DNA from: a virus
Direction: 5' to 3' (one strand)
Virus record (IMG/VR): IMGVR_UViG_3300037628_000466
Span: 1 to 46,776 of that record
DNA length: 46,776 bases
The position numbers and the translations under genes were made by a program. The notes beneath the pieces were generated by a model. The model saw nothing but the letters and a program-made list of their open reading frames with translations. It did no database searches and was not told where the DNA came from. Below are positions 1-6,937 of this stretch, in pieces; the stretch's first letter is position 1, and the number at the start of each line of letters is the position of its first letter.

Positions 1-17
1 AACCCCTATTCCCCCAA
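1..17. repeat. Terminal 17-bp direct repeat, left copy
   Basis: The first 17 bases (AACCCCTATTCCCCCAA) are identical to bases 46760-46776. A gene reads across this overlap in frame, so the repeat is best explained as the overlap left when a circular or circularly permuted genome was opened by an assembler. It is too short to be a typical phage direct terminal repeat. Confidence 0.9.
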
Positions 18-406
18 TTTTTAACCGCGCAGGGCCGGATTCCCCACCCGACTACCTGCCTGCCGCTAACAGCGACGCGCCACCCCTTATTCCCACGTCC
101 TTTGGCTGACGTTTCCGCAACTCGTCGGCGATAAGTGAATGGCTTCATACCCCGGCGTCGCCACGCCGCCTGCGCGGTTATATTTTTACCCGTGGGGAGC
201 CAATGGGAACATTGTATATGGCATTCTTCCCTGACACCTTTATGTCCAGGGTGCACCATCCCCACGGGTTTATCATCAAATTCCCGCCGGATGGACGTCA
301 TCACCATACTTGACCCGGCGGGATAGTTAACAGAATCATTTTTTAGGCGCATCACACAGTCAAAAGCACCACCTCCTGATATTCGATTTGAGTTATTTGC
401 CCGCAT
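1..406 (-). CDS. Hypothetical protein spanning the circular junction (N-terminal part)
   Basis: The frame is open from the start codon to base 1 and, once the 17-bp overlap is collapsed, continues in frame into the ORF ending at 46425. The joined protein is about 246 residues. The preferred start is the ATG at 406, six bases after an AGGGA ribosome site; an ATG at 412 is the alternative. The leader (AACGGCAGGGAA) matches that of the upstream gene at 422-775, which supports this start. The product is basic and rich in Gly, Arg and Trp in its middle and ends in a charged helix. I do not recognise the family. It lies in the early operon between the small HTH-linked genes and the Gp157/SSB block. 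Confidence 0.7.
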   Translation of the reverse strand, partial: MRANNSNRISGGGAFDCVMRLKNDSVNYPAGSSMVMTSIRREFDDKPVGMVHPGHKGVREECHIQCSHWLPTGKNITAQAAWRRRGMKPFTYRRRVAETSAKGRGNKGWRVAVSGRQVVGWGIRPCAVKNWGNRG

Positions 407-421
407 AGTCATTCCCTGCCG

Positions 422-775
422 TTATTTGTCACCCTCAAGAGCATTATATCTTGCTGAAATAAGGTCTACTGCATTTGAAGCACTTGGAGATATAAATAAA
501 GAATCATGTGCGTGGATTTGAATAACTTGACCTTCCTCGGGTTTTCTCCGCACAGAGAATCCATTCCATCCACCGAACCTGAATTCAATTGTTTTATCAG
601 GTAATGGCAAATATTCATCTAACACATTTTTTGCAATCACTATGGGCGTATCGTTATTTATTTCACCCTTAATAATGCCCAAATCTTCCTTAAGTGATGT
701 AACAGTATTCTCCAATACTCGGATGTGATCCTGCACCCACTTAGGCAATTTAGATATGCGTTCATCTGGTTTCAT
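422..775 (-). CDS. Small phage hypothetical protein with N-terminal coiled-coil
   Basis: 117 residues. The N-terminus (KLPKWVQDHIRVLENTV) resembles a motif that recurs in small proteins of many tailed phages, usually followed by a short coiled coil; function unknown. The C-terminal half looks beta-rich. The start is preceded by GGCAGGAAAAGAA, a leader nearly repeated before the next gene. It is co-directional with the HTH gene at 1167-1364 and is part of the early minus-strand operon. Confidence 0.75.
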   Translation of the reverse strand: MKPDERISKLPKWVQDHIRVLENTVTSLKEDLGIIKGEINNDTPIVIAKNVLDEYLPLPDKTIEFRFGGWNGFSVRRKPEEGQVIQIHAHDSLFISPSASNAVDLISARYNALEGDK

Positions 776-789
776 TTCTTTTCCTGCCG

Positions 790-1170
790 TTATAATTCAC
801 CCAACGCCTTTTCTAAGAAAGCAATCATTGGTTCGGGGTTGCCTGAAACTGAAAAACATTGAAATGGTGCATTGTTTTTATCGTATTCGGAGTTAGGATC
901 GTCACAACGGCATTCATCGCGTGCCATATATAGAGGACACTTATTGCATTGACAAACAACACATAGCGCACAAGTACTTGAATCTATGTACATAAATCTG
1001 TTATTCCCTGATACAAGGCTCTTACCCCAGGCATAAATATTGTGCTTTTTGAGGTTTACTTTTCTCAGCCCTTCCCATTTCTGAATTGAATGCAATAATG
1101 CTGCCTTTGGTGTCTTCGGCACACTCGCATCAACCGGGTAAAATTCAGCCATCCAAGATTTTTTGCTCAT
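790..1170 (-). CDS. Cysteine-rich phage hypothetical protein
   Basis: 126 residues from the ATG at 1170, which overlaps the stop of the HTH gene (ATGA) and has a GGAGGAG ribosome site. The centre carries a cysteine cluster (CALCVVCQCNKCPLY, then CRC) and the C-terminus holds GNPEPMIAFLEKAL. This layout is typical of a widespread but uncharacterised phage/prophage family. Metal binding is likely from the cysteines; the role is unknown. The start codon overlap implies translational coupling to the regulator. Confidence 0.75.
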   Translation of the reverse strand: MSKKSWMAEFYPVDASVPKTPKAALLHSIQKWEGLRKVNLKKHNIYAWGKSLVSGNNRFMYIDSSTCALCVVCQCNKCPLYMARDECRCDDPNSEYDKNNAPFQCFSVSGNPEPMIAFLEKALGEL

Positions 1171-1364
1171 TTCTCCTCCACCGGCCAAAGTTCGTCAACG
1201 GTTTTTCCGAGAGCTTTGGCTATTTTAACTGCCCACTGACGGTCTGGCATAATATGACGATTTAAAATTCGACTCAAATGAGAATCCGGAATTCCTATTT
1301 CTAACGCCAGATTGCGATGAGTGACAAACTTTTCGAACGCTAAATTTGCCAAGTTGATCTGCAT
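1167..1364 (-). CDS. HTH transcriptional regulator, Cro/CI-like
   Basis: 65 residues. Residues about 10-60 fit a lambda-repressor-like helix-turn-helix: EKFVTHRNLALEIGIPDSHLSRILN followed by AVKIAKALGKTVDELW. That pattern (recognition helix around SHLSRILN, last helix with the KALG..VDELW signature) is characteristic of the XRE/HTH_3 family. There is no dimerisation or peptidase domain, so it resembles Cro more than a full CI repressor. It is the first gene after a sigma70-like promoter at 1408-1436 and is the likely regulator of the minus-strand early operon (inference). SD: AAGGAG. Confidence 0.85.
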   Translation of the reverse strand: MQINLANLAFEKFVTHRNLALEIGIPDSHLSRILNRHIMPDRQWAVKIAKALGKTVDELWPVEEK

Positions 1365-1407
1365 CTGCTTCTCCTTTTTATCCCCAATCTAACAAGTTAA
1401 ACGGCAA

Positions 1408-1436
1408 AGTAAAGTATTTGATTGCATTTATTTCAA
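1408..1436 (-). promoter_or_regulatory. Sigma70-like promoter for the minus-strand early operon
   Basis: On the minus strand a TTGAAA (-35, bases 1436-1431) is followed after 17 bases by TTTACT (-10, bases 1413-1408, 4 of 6 to consensus). The HTH gene starts about 45 bases downstream. The stretch is AT-rich relative to its surroundings and lies just beyond the late-operon terminator, where an independent promoter is needed. Confidence 0.5.
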
Positions 1437-1497
1437 TACAACTCAACTTTTCAATATTTGGTAGAATTTATATCAACTACCACAAGATAGGGTATAA

Positions 1498-1529
1498 GAA
1501 ACCCCGCAGATTGGGGTCAGCGGGGTTTC
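1498..1529 (-). terminator. Hairpin terminator at the end of the late operon
   Basis: GAAACCCCGC (1498-1507) and GCGGGGTTTC (1520-1529) form a perfect 10-bp stem with a 12-base loop. Read on the minus strand the GC-rich stem is followed by a T-rich stretch (TTTCTTAT). It lies in the gap between the last late gene (ends 1575) and the early promoter, so it probably stops late transcription from entering the early operon. Confidence 0.7.
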
Positions 1530-1553
1530 AGGTCTCCCACGGAGGTAGGAGAG

Positions 1554-1574
1554 TTATCGCAGTTAATGCGATAA
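1554..1574 (-). terminator. Small hairpin immediately after the last late gene
   Basis: TTATCGCA (1554-1561) and TGCGATAA (1567-1574) are perfect inverted repeats separated by five bases. The hairpin touches the stop codon of the gene ending at 1575. It may protect the 3' end or assist termination together with the stronger hairpin downstream. Confidence 0.4.
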
Positions 1575-2120
1575 TTATTTCTTCTGTAACAATGAAGTAT
1601 CCAAGGCGACACCCAATTTGAGTTCACTTTGGAACCGTGGCCCGCGATCTGACCAGCCGTACTCGCCAACAACGTGAAAGCCGGAACCAATGTGGAACGA
1701 CCCACCGACGTAGGCTGTGACTCCAGGCCCGTACTCGGACCCCTTCTCAGCAATGCGAGTATACCACCCGGTCGAAATCCAAGTAGTAGCTCGGCTCAAT
1801 ACTTTTCCTTCACCCCTAAACACTACCCGAGAATTACCGCCCCAGTTATCTTTCGGCCCCTCGTCAAAGGCTGAACCATATTGTATCCCGTTATACCACC
1901 ATACCTTACCCGGAATAAGCGTTTTTGTCTTAAACACAGAGAAGAAGCCCCACCAATCATAGGCAGTTTCTCCCTCGGGAACCTGACAGTCAAAGCCCCA
2001 AAAGGGACCACCAAGCACCAGGGCTGGCTCATAGATTTCCTTTTCCTGTGCCAAGCAGGTAGTTGCCATGCAAAGAATTGCACAGATCAAGCAGAGTTTT
2101 GTGAGAGAAAATGGTTTCAC
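1575..2120 (-). CDS. Exported beta-rich protein of the lysis region (possible outer-membrane barrel)
   Basis: 181 residues from a GTG at 2120 with SD AAGGAG, overlapping the holin stop (GTGA). Residues 1-25 form a clear Sec signal peptide: basic start, hydrophobic core CLICAILCMATTCLA, cleavage likely before QEKE. The mature part has alternating aromatic and polar strands (AYVGGSFHIGSGFHVVGEYG), as in small outer-membrane beta-barrels. It is the last gene of the late operon after M15 peptidase and holin. It could be a lysis accessory acting on the outer membrane or a surface protein blocking superinfection; neither is shown. No lipobox typical of an o-spanin is obvious. Confidence 0.75.
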   Translation of the reverse strand: MKPFSLTKLCLICAILCMATTCLAQEKEIYEPALVLGGPFWGFDCQVPEGETAYDWWGFFSVFKTKTLIPGKVWWYNGIQYGSAFDEGPKDNWGGNSRVVFRGEGKVLSRATTWISTGWYTRIAEKGSEYGPGVTAYVGGSFHIGSGFHVVGEYGWSDRGPRFQSELKLGVALDTSLLQKK

Positions 2121-2299
2121 GTTGACTCCTTGCCTTTGGTGAGAATACGCTCACCGCCAAGAAAGGCCATAATTGCTATAGCATAGCCTTTGTACTCAAC
2201 CAGAGCCTCTGGTGGCCCCCAGATTTGAATTGCCGCACCACCAATCAGTGCTACCAAAACAATGACCCCGTAGTGAATGCGAACATTAAATGCTGTCAC
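2117..2299 (-). CDS. Putative holin (two transmembrane segments)
   Basis: 60 residues from a GTG with SD AAGGAG. Two hydrophobic helices are visible, about residues 10-27 (HYGVIVLVALIGGAAIQIW) and 38-50 (YAIAIMAFLGG), followed by a short charged tail. Size, topology and position directly after an M15 endolysin gene fit a class II-type phage holin, which would permeabilise the inner membrane and time lysis. The assignment rests on context and topology, not on a recognised family. Confidence 0.65.
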   Translation of the reverse strand: MTAFNVRIHYGVIVLVALIGGAAIQIWGPPEALVEYKGYAIAIMAFLGGERILTKGKEST

Positions 2300-2302
2300 T
2301 TT

Positions 2303-2782
2303 TTACTCCTTTTCTTCTTTATTGCTTTCTTCGCTTTTTTCTTTATTGCCTTCCGTTCTGCTGGCGTGTGATGATGTAGAGCCACTGCCTACCTCCTTTT
2401 TCTGCGGCAGGTTGCCTTCGATCCACCGCGCTCTAAAGCCTCGAACATCTGCATGGAGATGTCCCTTCTCTGGATATACGCCAAGTCCTCCATGTCTGAA
2501 AGCCTCAATTCGCTCGGCGAGGACAAACGCCTCAGCCGAAGTGTGGTCCTCGATCACGAAGTCCCCGGCCCGGCCTTTTGGATGCTGACTGAGCTTCGCC
2601 CCGTCGACTTTCCTGTTGTATTCCTCGCATCGATAACCGCCGCCACGAGTTATGTGGATTGGTACTCCGGCCAGATTCCGTAATTCCTGCAGCGAATCGA
2701 TTAACAAATCCATACATTTAAGTCGACCACAGCACGGACAGCGGAACTCCCACTTCGAGAAATTTGAACTCAGATCACCCAT
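2303..2782 (-). CDS. Endolysin, M15A-type zinc D,D-carboxypeptidase/endopeptidase
   Basis: 159 residues. Residues 1-115 are a peptidase M15 domain: the N-terminal SSNFSKWEFRCPCCG, then SQHPKGRAGDF (the SxHxxGxAxD zinc-binding motif) and GHLHADVRG supplying the last zinc histidine. Such enzymes cut peptidoglycan stem peptides. The last 35 residues are a Ser/Glu/Lys-rich tail not needed for catalysis. There is no signal peptide, so release should need the adjacent holin. The ribosome site is weak; the start lies 3 bases after the fibre gene stop, suggesting coupled translation. Confidence 0.92.
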   Translation of the reverse strand: MGDLSSNFSKWEFRCPCCGRLKCMDLLIDSLQELRNLAGVPIHITRGGGYRCEEYNRKVDGAKLSQHPKGRAGDFVIEDHTSAEAFVLAERIEAFRHGGLGVYPEKGHLHADVRGFRARWIEGNLPQKKEVGSGSTSSHASRTEGNKEKSEESNKEEKE

Positions 2783-2785
2783 GAC

Positions 2786-5221
2786 TTACTTTAGCAAATC
2801 CCGTAAATGTGTGGTGGACCCATTGGCCGGGACAGTGACTTTCAAAAATTTGTTCGAGGCATCGGTCTGTCCTGGCTTGATAACTTCAATCGTTATCGTC
2901 TTAGCTCCAAAAGTTGAATCAGTACCAAAGACCAAAGCCGTCCAATAACCGTTAACATCAGCCCAAACGGTTTGTGTTGGACGAGTAATACTTCTTGTCG
3001 AGGTTCTCATGGGACCTGAACCGTTCATCGTGATCTTAATCTTAGCGTTGGCCAGCGTATCCCCGCGCAATCCATACGCATAGTCCCACAAAGTCGTCAT
3101 TTCCATGTTGTTAGACAGGGCAGTCGGTGAGAAAGGATAACCCATGATCGAATCTACGTCACTCGGAGCCGAGCAAGTGAAGCCCACACCAGTTTCCCAG
3201 ATAAAGAGAGGAGCAAATGCTTCAAACGTATAGGTGGTTACCCCATCAAGGCCATTAAATCTGGCAGTATCATTGGCGGTAAGTACACTTCCTAAATCTG
3301 ATCCTGCCTTGTACATAGTGATATTTACACCGTCGATGCGAACATCGTTAAGCGTATCTACTGCAAATATATAGATTGGTGTTGAACTTTCCCCTGCAAC
3401 CGATCCGCCCTTGAAATTTTCCTTATTGGCGTCAGCGATTGCATTTATCATTGAATCCATATAGGTTGAATCTGTCGGATGTCTGTTCCCCATCATACTA
3501 AGATAGTTATTCGCCGAATCGGGGAATGACCCCGCACCACCCGTCGTCCATGCCGCATCGCCTCGATCCCGAATTGATTGGAGTGCATCGTCACCGGGAG
3601 CAAACGTGCTCCAGTCCTCGCTGGTGGATACTATATGAGCAATGATTGACCCGTCTACTGGTGCATCATCATCGGCAGTCGAAATAAGGTGGTCGAGTCT
3701 TATGGCAACAAGAGCAGCAGCTGCACCGACCTGGGAAGAATCAGCCAGACCCAAATCTATAGTGGCCATACCTACTGCCGCTGAGTCTGCCAGACCCATT
3801 GCTGCCAATTTCTCTATCGCGTATTGCGCGGTAGCCGCATAAGTCAAATTATTCAGCCCTGCCGTACTATCAGCAAGAGTTATCATGCCACGTGCCGTGA
3901 TTTTAGCATTGACATTGACCCCAGCCCCTATCTGTAATTGTCCCCCGATACAATCGAAGGACAGTGAATCATTCGATCCCATTCCATATAAATGCAACCC
4001 GCCGGAATAGCCCCGGAATTGGACACTTTCAGAACCACCGCTGAATATAAGTGAAGGCGTTTTGTCACCTGGCTCACTTGAGACACACCCGATAAACACG
4101 TTGTCACGATCTCCCAGAAGGGTAATATCACCACGTAGGCTACAATCAAGAGCTATCGCATCAAGAGAGGCATCCTCTAAAGCACATCGAATAAATGCTG
4201 CACGATCTCCACCCTGTATTCCGGTAATATCTAAGTCGATGAACATCGACCCGCCAACATCTTGACTATTCAAATCGATTTTGTTCCTTGTTGGATCGCC
4301 GATTCCCATAAAAGTATATCCATTCATCGTTCCCCTTATTGCCTGGTCTCCGCCACCCAGCACACAGAGGGTGTGCACTCCTATTGCGTCAGCGATAGTC
4401 TTTGCATTAGGAAATCCTTTTACGGGTAGAGTAGGAATACCGTTTACTCCAACCACTGTACCAGCCGTGCCATTTGCGGTATCTACCCAAACTGCCCCAC
4501 CGTAATTGGCGAACTGGGCATCGTCGGCAAATTTGGAAGCAGAGATTACATCATCAGCCATTTCAGTAGTATTGACGGCCTTCAAGTTGTCTGCCCGTTC
4601 AATAATCAGACTGTCGTTCGCATCGAAATCCAATAGGTCAGTCTGGTCAGTAATCTTTTTTGCATCATGTCTCAGTAACCTTAGTTCAAGCGAGTCGGCT
4701 GCATCTGAGTCGCCACTGATCGAGGTTACGTCTGTGGTTGTCGCCGTCGCCCATGCCGCATCTCCACCATCGGTTTCGACCTTAATCGCCACCACATCGT
4801 CCTGTGTCCCATTGGTATTTGTTCCCGACAGATAGAAATTGTAATAGGTCGGGAAGCGCTGACCGTCAACAAATAAGTGGACGGCCACCGTATAGTTTCC
4901 GTCACCTGCGCCAGCGTCAATGTCCCCGGCCACATCACGAAACATAACAACATTTTTACCGCCTGCGTAAGCAACTTCCCCGATCCAGTCGGCGGTCATG
5001 TCGGAAGTACGCGCACTGTAAGTTATAGCGTTATCCCCGGCGTCTTCATGCCACACATGAACATGGGCCGAGTCAGAGTCCTCCGCGTAACCGTCCTCGT
5101 CTATGGACGTACAGGGAAACACCACCGGATCGGTGACAGTCAGAACGGGAACGCCTCCGGCTATGCTGAAGCACAAAATCAGGGCAAACCCCAATAATAT
5201 CGACAAACTCTTTTTCATCAT
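2786..5221 (-). CDS. Large fibre-like protein with Sec signal peptide
   Basis: 811 residues. Residues 1-22 are a signal peptide (MMKKSLSILLGFALILCFSI). Residues about 243-275 (VWVDTANGTAGTVVGVNGIP.TLPVKGFPNAKTIADAIG) match a repeat-rich domain seen in many environmental phage fibre proteins, followed by a beta-helix-like stretch (to about 430) of short hydrophobic strands. Next come helical D-S-A-A-rich repeats and a C-terminal beta domain (DVRIDGVNITMYKAG.DLGSVLTANDTARFNGL). Probably a virion fibre or receptor-binding protein; export is not expected for a tailed-phage fibre. SD GGAAGG fits the MM start. Confidence 0.75.
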   Translation of the reverse strand: MMKKSLSILLGFALILCFSIAGGVPVLTVTDPVVFPCTSIDEDGYAEDSDSAHVHVWHEDAGDNAITYSARTSDMTADWIGEVAYAGGKNVVMFRDVAGDIDAGAGDGNYTVAVHLFVDGQRFPTYYNFYLSGTNTNGTQDDVVAIKVETDGGDAAWATATTTDVTSISGDSDAADSLELRLLRHDAKKITDQTDLLDFDANDSLIIERADNLKAVNTTEMADDVISASKFADDAQFANYGGAVWVDTANGTAGTVVGVNGIPTLPVKGFPNAKTIADAIGVHTLCVLGGGDQAIRGTMNGYTFMGIGDPTRNKIDLNSQDVGGSMFIDLDITGIQGGDRAAFIRCALEDASLDAIALDCSLRGDITLLGDRDNVFIGCVSSEPGDKTPSLIFSGGSESVQFRGYSGGLHLYGMGSNDSLSFDCIGGQLQIGAGVNVNAKITARGMITLADSTAGLNNLTYAATAQYAIEKLAAMGLADSAAVGMATIDLGLADSSQVGAAAALVAIRLDHLISTADDDAPVDGSIIAHIVSTSEDWSTFAPGDDALQSIRDRGDAAWTTGGAGSFPDSANNYLSMMGNRHPTDSTYMDSMINAIADANKENFKGGSVAGESSTPIYIFAVDTLNDVRIDGVNITMYKAGSDLGSVLTANDTARFNGLDGVTTYTFEAFAPLFIWETGVGFTCSAPSDVDSIMGYPFSPTALSNNMEMTTLWDYAYGLRGDTLANAKIKITMNGSGPMRTSTRSITRPTQTVWADVNGYWTALVFGTDSTFGAKTITIEVIKPGQTDASNKFLKVTVPANGSTTHLRDLLK

Positions 5222-5222
5222 T

Positions 5223-6587
5223 TCACCTTCCTAATAGTTTTGCCACTCGCTTTCGGCGACCCGCAGCGGGTGCGCCCGCCTCAGTATATGTGCAATAAAT
5301 TGTCATAACAAGATTTGTATTCCATGTAGGGCTGACAATTGGGTCTGCCCATGTATTCTCAGCATAGATTTTCGGAGATTTTTGTGCTACAGTATCACCT
5401 GTAGAAGAACCAAAATGAACTTTAGAATCACCACTCCCACCATCTGACCAAGCCCAAAGGACATATCGATCACCCGACGTTATCGTTTGTGCGTTTTGAA
5501 GATCGAATGTCCACCATTGTTCGGCAACTGACAAGTTTATCTCTTGTGTTGTATCTATCTGATCGCTATTGCCTCCACTTGTTCTTTTATATAATGAACA
5601 TCGTGCATCTTTAGCTGCGGTAGTTACATTAGCATAAATAGTAATACTATCAGCTACGCCCGTTGATGGAGCGGCAAATACACCACCAGTATATGTATTT
5701 GTAATAGTTACTTCACTGCCTTCAATGTCCTGGTGCCCAAAGACTGCACCATGCCAAATGTCTCCAGCCGGTAATGACGCAGTAAACACCGGGTTGAATA
5801 ACTCAACCAAGTAGGGATTACCACTAAGTAAAACAATGCGCTTGTGCACTACGATAGATGTAGTTGAATCTTCGGTTTGGAGATATGATTGTGCTATTGT
5901 CCAGACCATTGTGTCTGCATCTATACCCTTGACCCAGCCATCAGTCATCCGGCCCGCACTGGTAATATCAAACAATCCAGCCGCATCCTTCCACGACAGG
6001 TTAAGCGAATCCACATTCAACCGCGTAGCCGTACCCAGCAAGTATCCGGTCCACGGCCCATAAGCGGTCGTAATCGTGTCTCGGGCCTGTTGGTGGAAAA
6101 TAAATGTCTCAGCATACCGCTGGAACACCTTGGCATTATTGACCAACCGTTTATCAATGCCGGGGAAGATGTTGTGAAATGTAATCGTCCGCCCCGACAT
6201 CGTAACACTATCCGGCATATTAGTTTTCAACGTTTGCCACGTCTTAGTCCCAATATTATATTTAATCAAATGCGTTGTCTGTGTACCGAGATAATGGTTC
6301 CCTTTGGCGTAGATCGCTGCCCCGGTCGAATCAGCAAAAACCCGATGGTTGCCCCGCACTGATTTCCATACTTGTCTGTTCCCGACTTGCACCCAATCGT
6401 CGACAATGAAGTCCCATGTCTGGTCGGATTTCTGATAATTCAGCGTTGGTGTACCGCCCATACCTATCGCCCGCGTAACACTACTATCTGAATTAATCCA
6501 AGAGGCGGGACCAATCGGCACCGGTTGACCCCATGCCGTCGCCCCCAGCAACAGCACAATCGCCAATAATACGAGTGTCGTTTTCAT
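5223..6587 (-). CDS. Fibre-like beta-sandwich protein with Sec signal peptide
   Basis: 454 residues. Residues 1-20 are a textbook signal peptide (MKTTLVLLAIVLLLGATAWG, then QPVP). The middle has WTGYLLGTATRLNVDSLNLSWK-like beta strands. The C-terminal about 150 residues look like a carbohydrate-binding or fibronectin-like sandwich (SITIYANVTTAA.ARCSLYKRTSGG...WWTFDL...GDRYVLWAWSDG). It sits between a one-TM protein and the 811-residue fibre and is co-transcribed with both. I infer a virion surface or glycan-binding role; no enzyme motif is visible. Confidence 0.7.
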   Translation of the reverse strand: MKTTLVLLAIVLLLGATAWGQPVPIGPASWINSDSSVTRAIGMGGTPTLNYQKSDQTWDFIVDDWVQVGNRQVWKSVRGNHRVFADSTGAAIYAKGNHYLGTQTTHLIKYNIGTKTWQTLKTNMPDSVTMSGRTITFHNIFPGIDKRLVNNAKVFQRYAETFIFHQQARDTITTAYGPWTGYLLGTATRLNVDSLNLSWKDAAGLFDITSAGRMTDGWVKGIDADTMVWTIAQSYLQTEDSTTSIVVHKRIVLLSGNPYLVELFNPVFTASLPAGDIWHGAVFGHQDIEGSEVTITNTYTGGVFAAPSTGVADSITIYANVTTAAKDARCSLYKRTSGGNSDQIDTTQEINLSVAEQWWTFDLQNAQTITSGDRYVLWAWSDGGSGDSKVHFGSSTGDTVAQKSPKIYAENTWADPIVSPTWNTNLVMTIYCTYTEAGAPAAGRRKRVAKLLGR

Positions 6588-6589
6588 GG

Positions 6590-6928
6590 TTAGCCCTTTG
6601 CCGTGTTCCCTTCGATCTTCCTTAGAATGACCAAACTTTCTTTCATGTCACCGCACATATCCGCCAAATATTTTTCCATGATTATTAGCTTGCTGCTATT
6701 GTCATTTGCTAATTGTTTTAATTGTTTTGGAACATACCAGCGCGGGGTTCCATCATCATCCGTTTTATCATGTATCTCCTTGATCCAAACAAGAAGACTT
6801 AATATTTGTTCATGTGTCTCGTCCGGTCGGCCATTCTTTTTCCTCATCACTAAAAACTGAATAGTTTTTGTCAACACCATTATCGCGCCGATTCCGGTGA
6901 TCAATACTGTATTTAGGTCTGGGGTCAT
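6590..6928 (-). CDS. Single-TM hypothetical protein in tail region
   Basis: 112 residues with one N-terminal hydrophobic helix (about 7-27, VLITGIGAIMVLTKTIQFLV) followed by a charged, helical cytoplasmic-type domain. SD AGGAG precedes the ATG. The topology recalls small membrane proteins of phage lysis or entry modules, so it could be a second holin-like or antiholin protein; position among fibre genes does not settle this. Confidence 0.6.
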   Translation of the reverse strand: MTPDLNTVLITGIGAIMVLTKTIQFLVMRKKNGRPDETHEQILSLLVWIKEIHDKTDDDGTPRWYVPKQLKQLANDNSSKLIIMEKYLADMCGDMKESLVILRKIEGNTAKG

Positions 6929-6937
6929 GTTGCACTC

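Noticed and set aside
1-17. Phage direct terminal repeats (cos or DTR)
   Set aside because: Only 17 bases and inside a coding frame; an assembly overlap of a circle is simpler.
135-326. 63-codon plus-strand ORF near the left end
   Set aside because: Antisense to the junction-spanning gene, which has a leader and an in-frame join.
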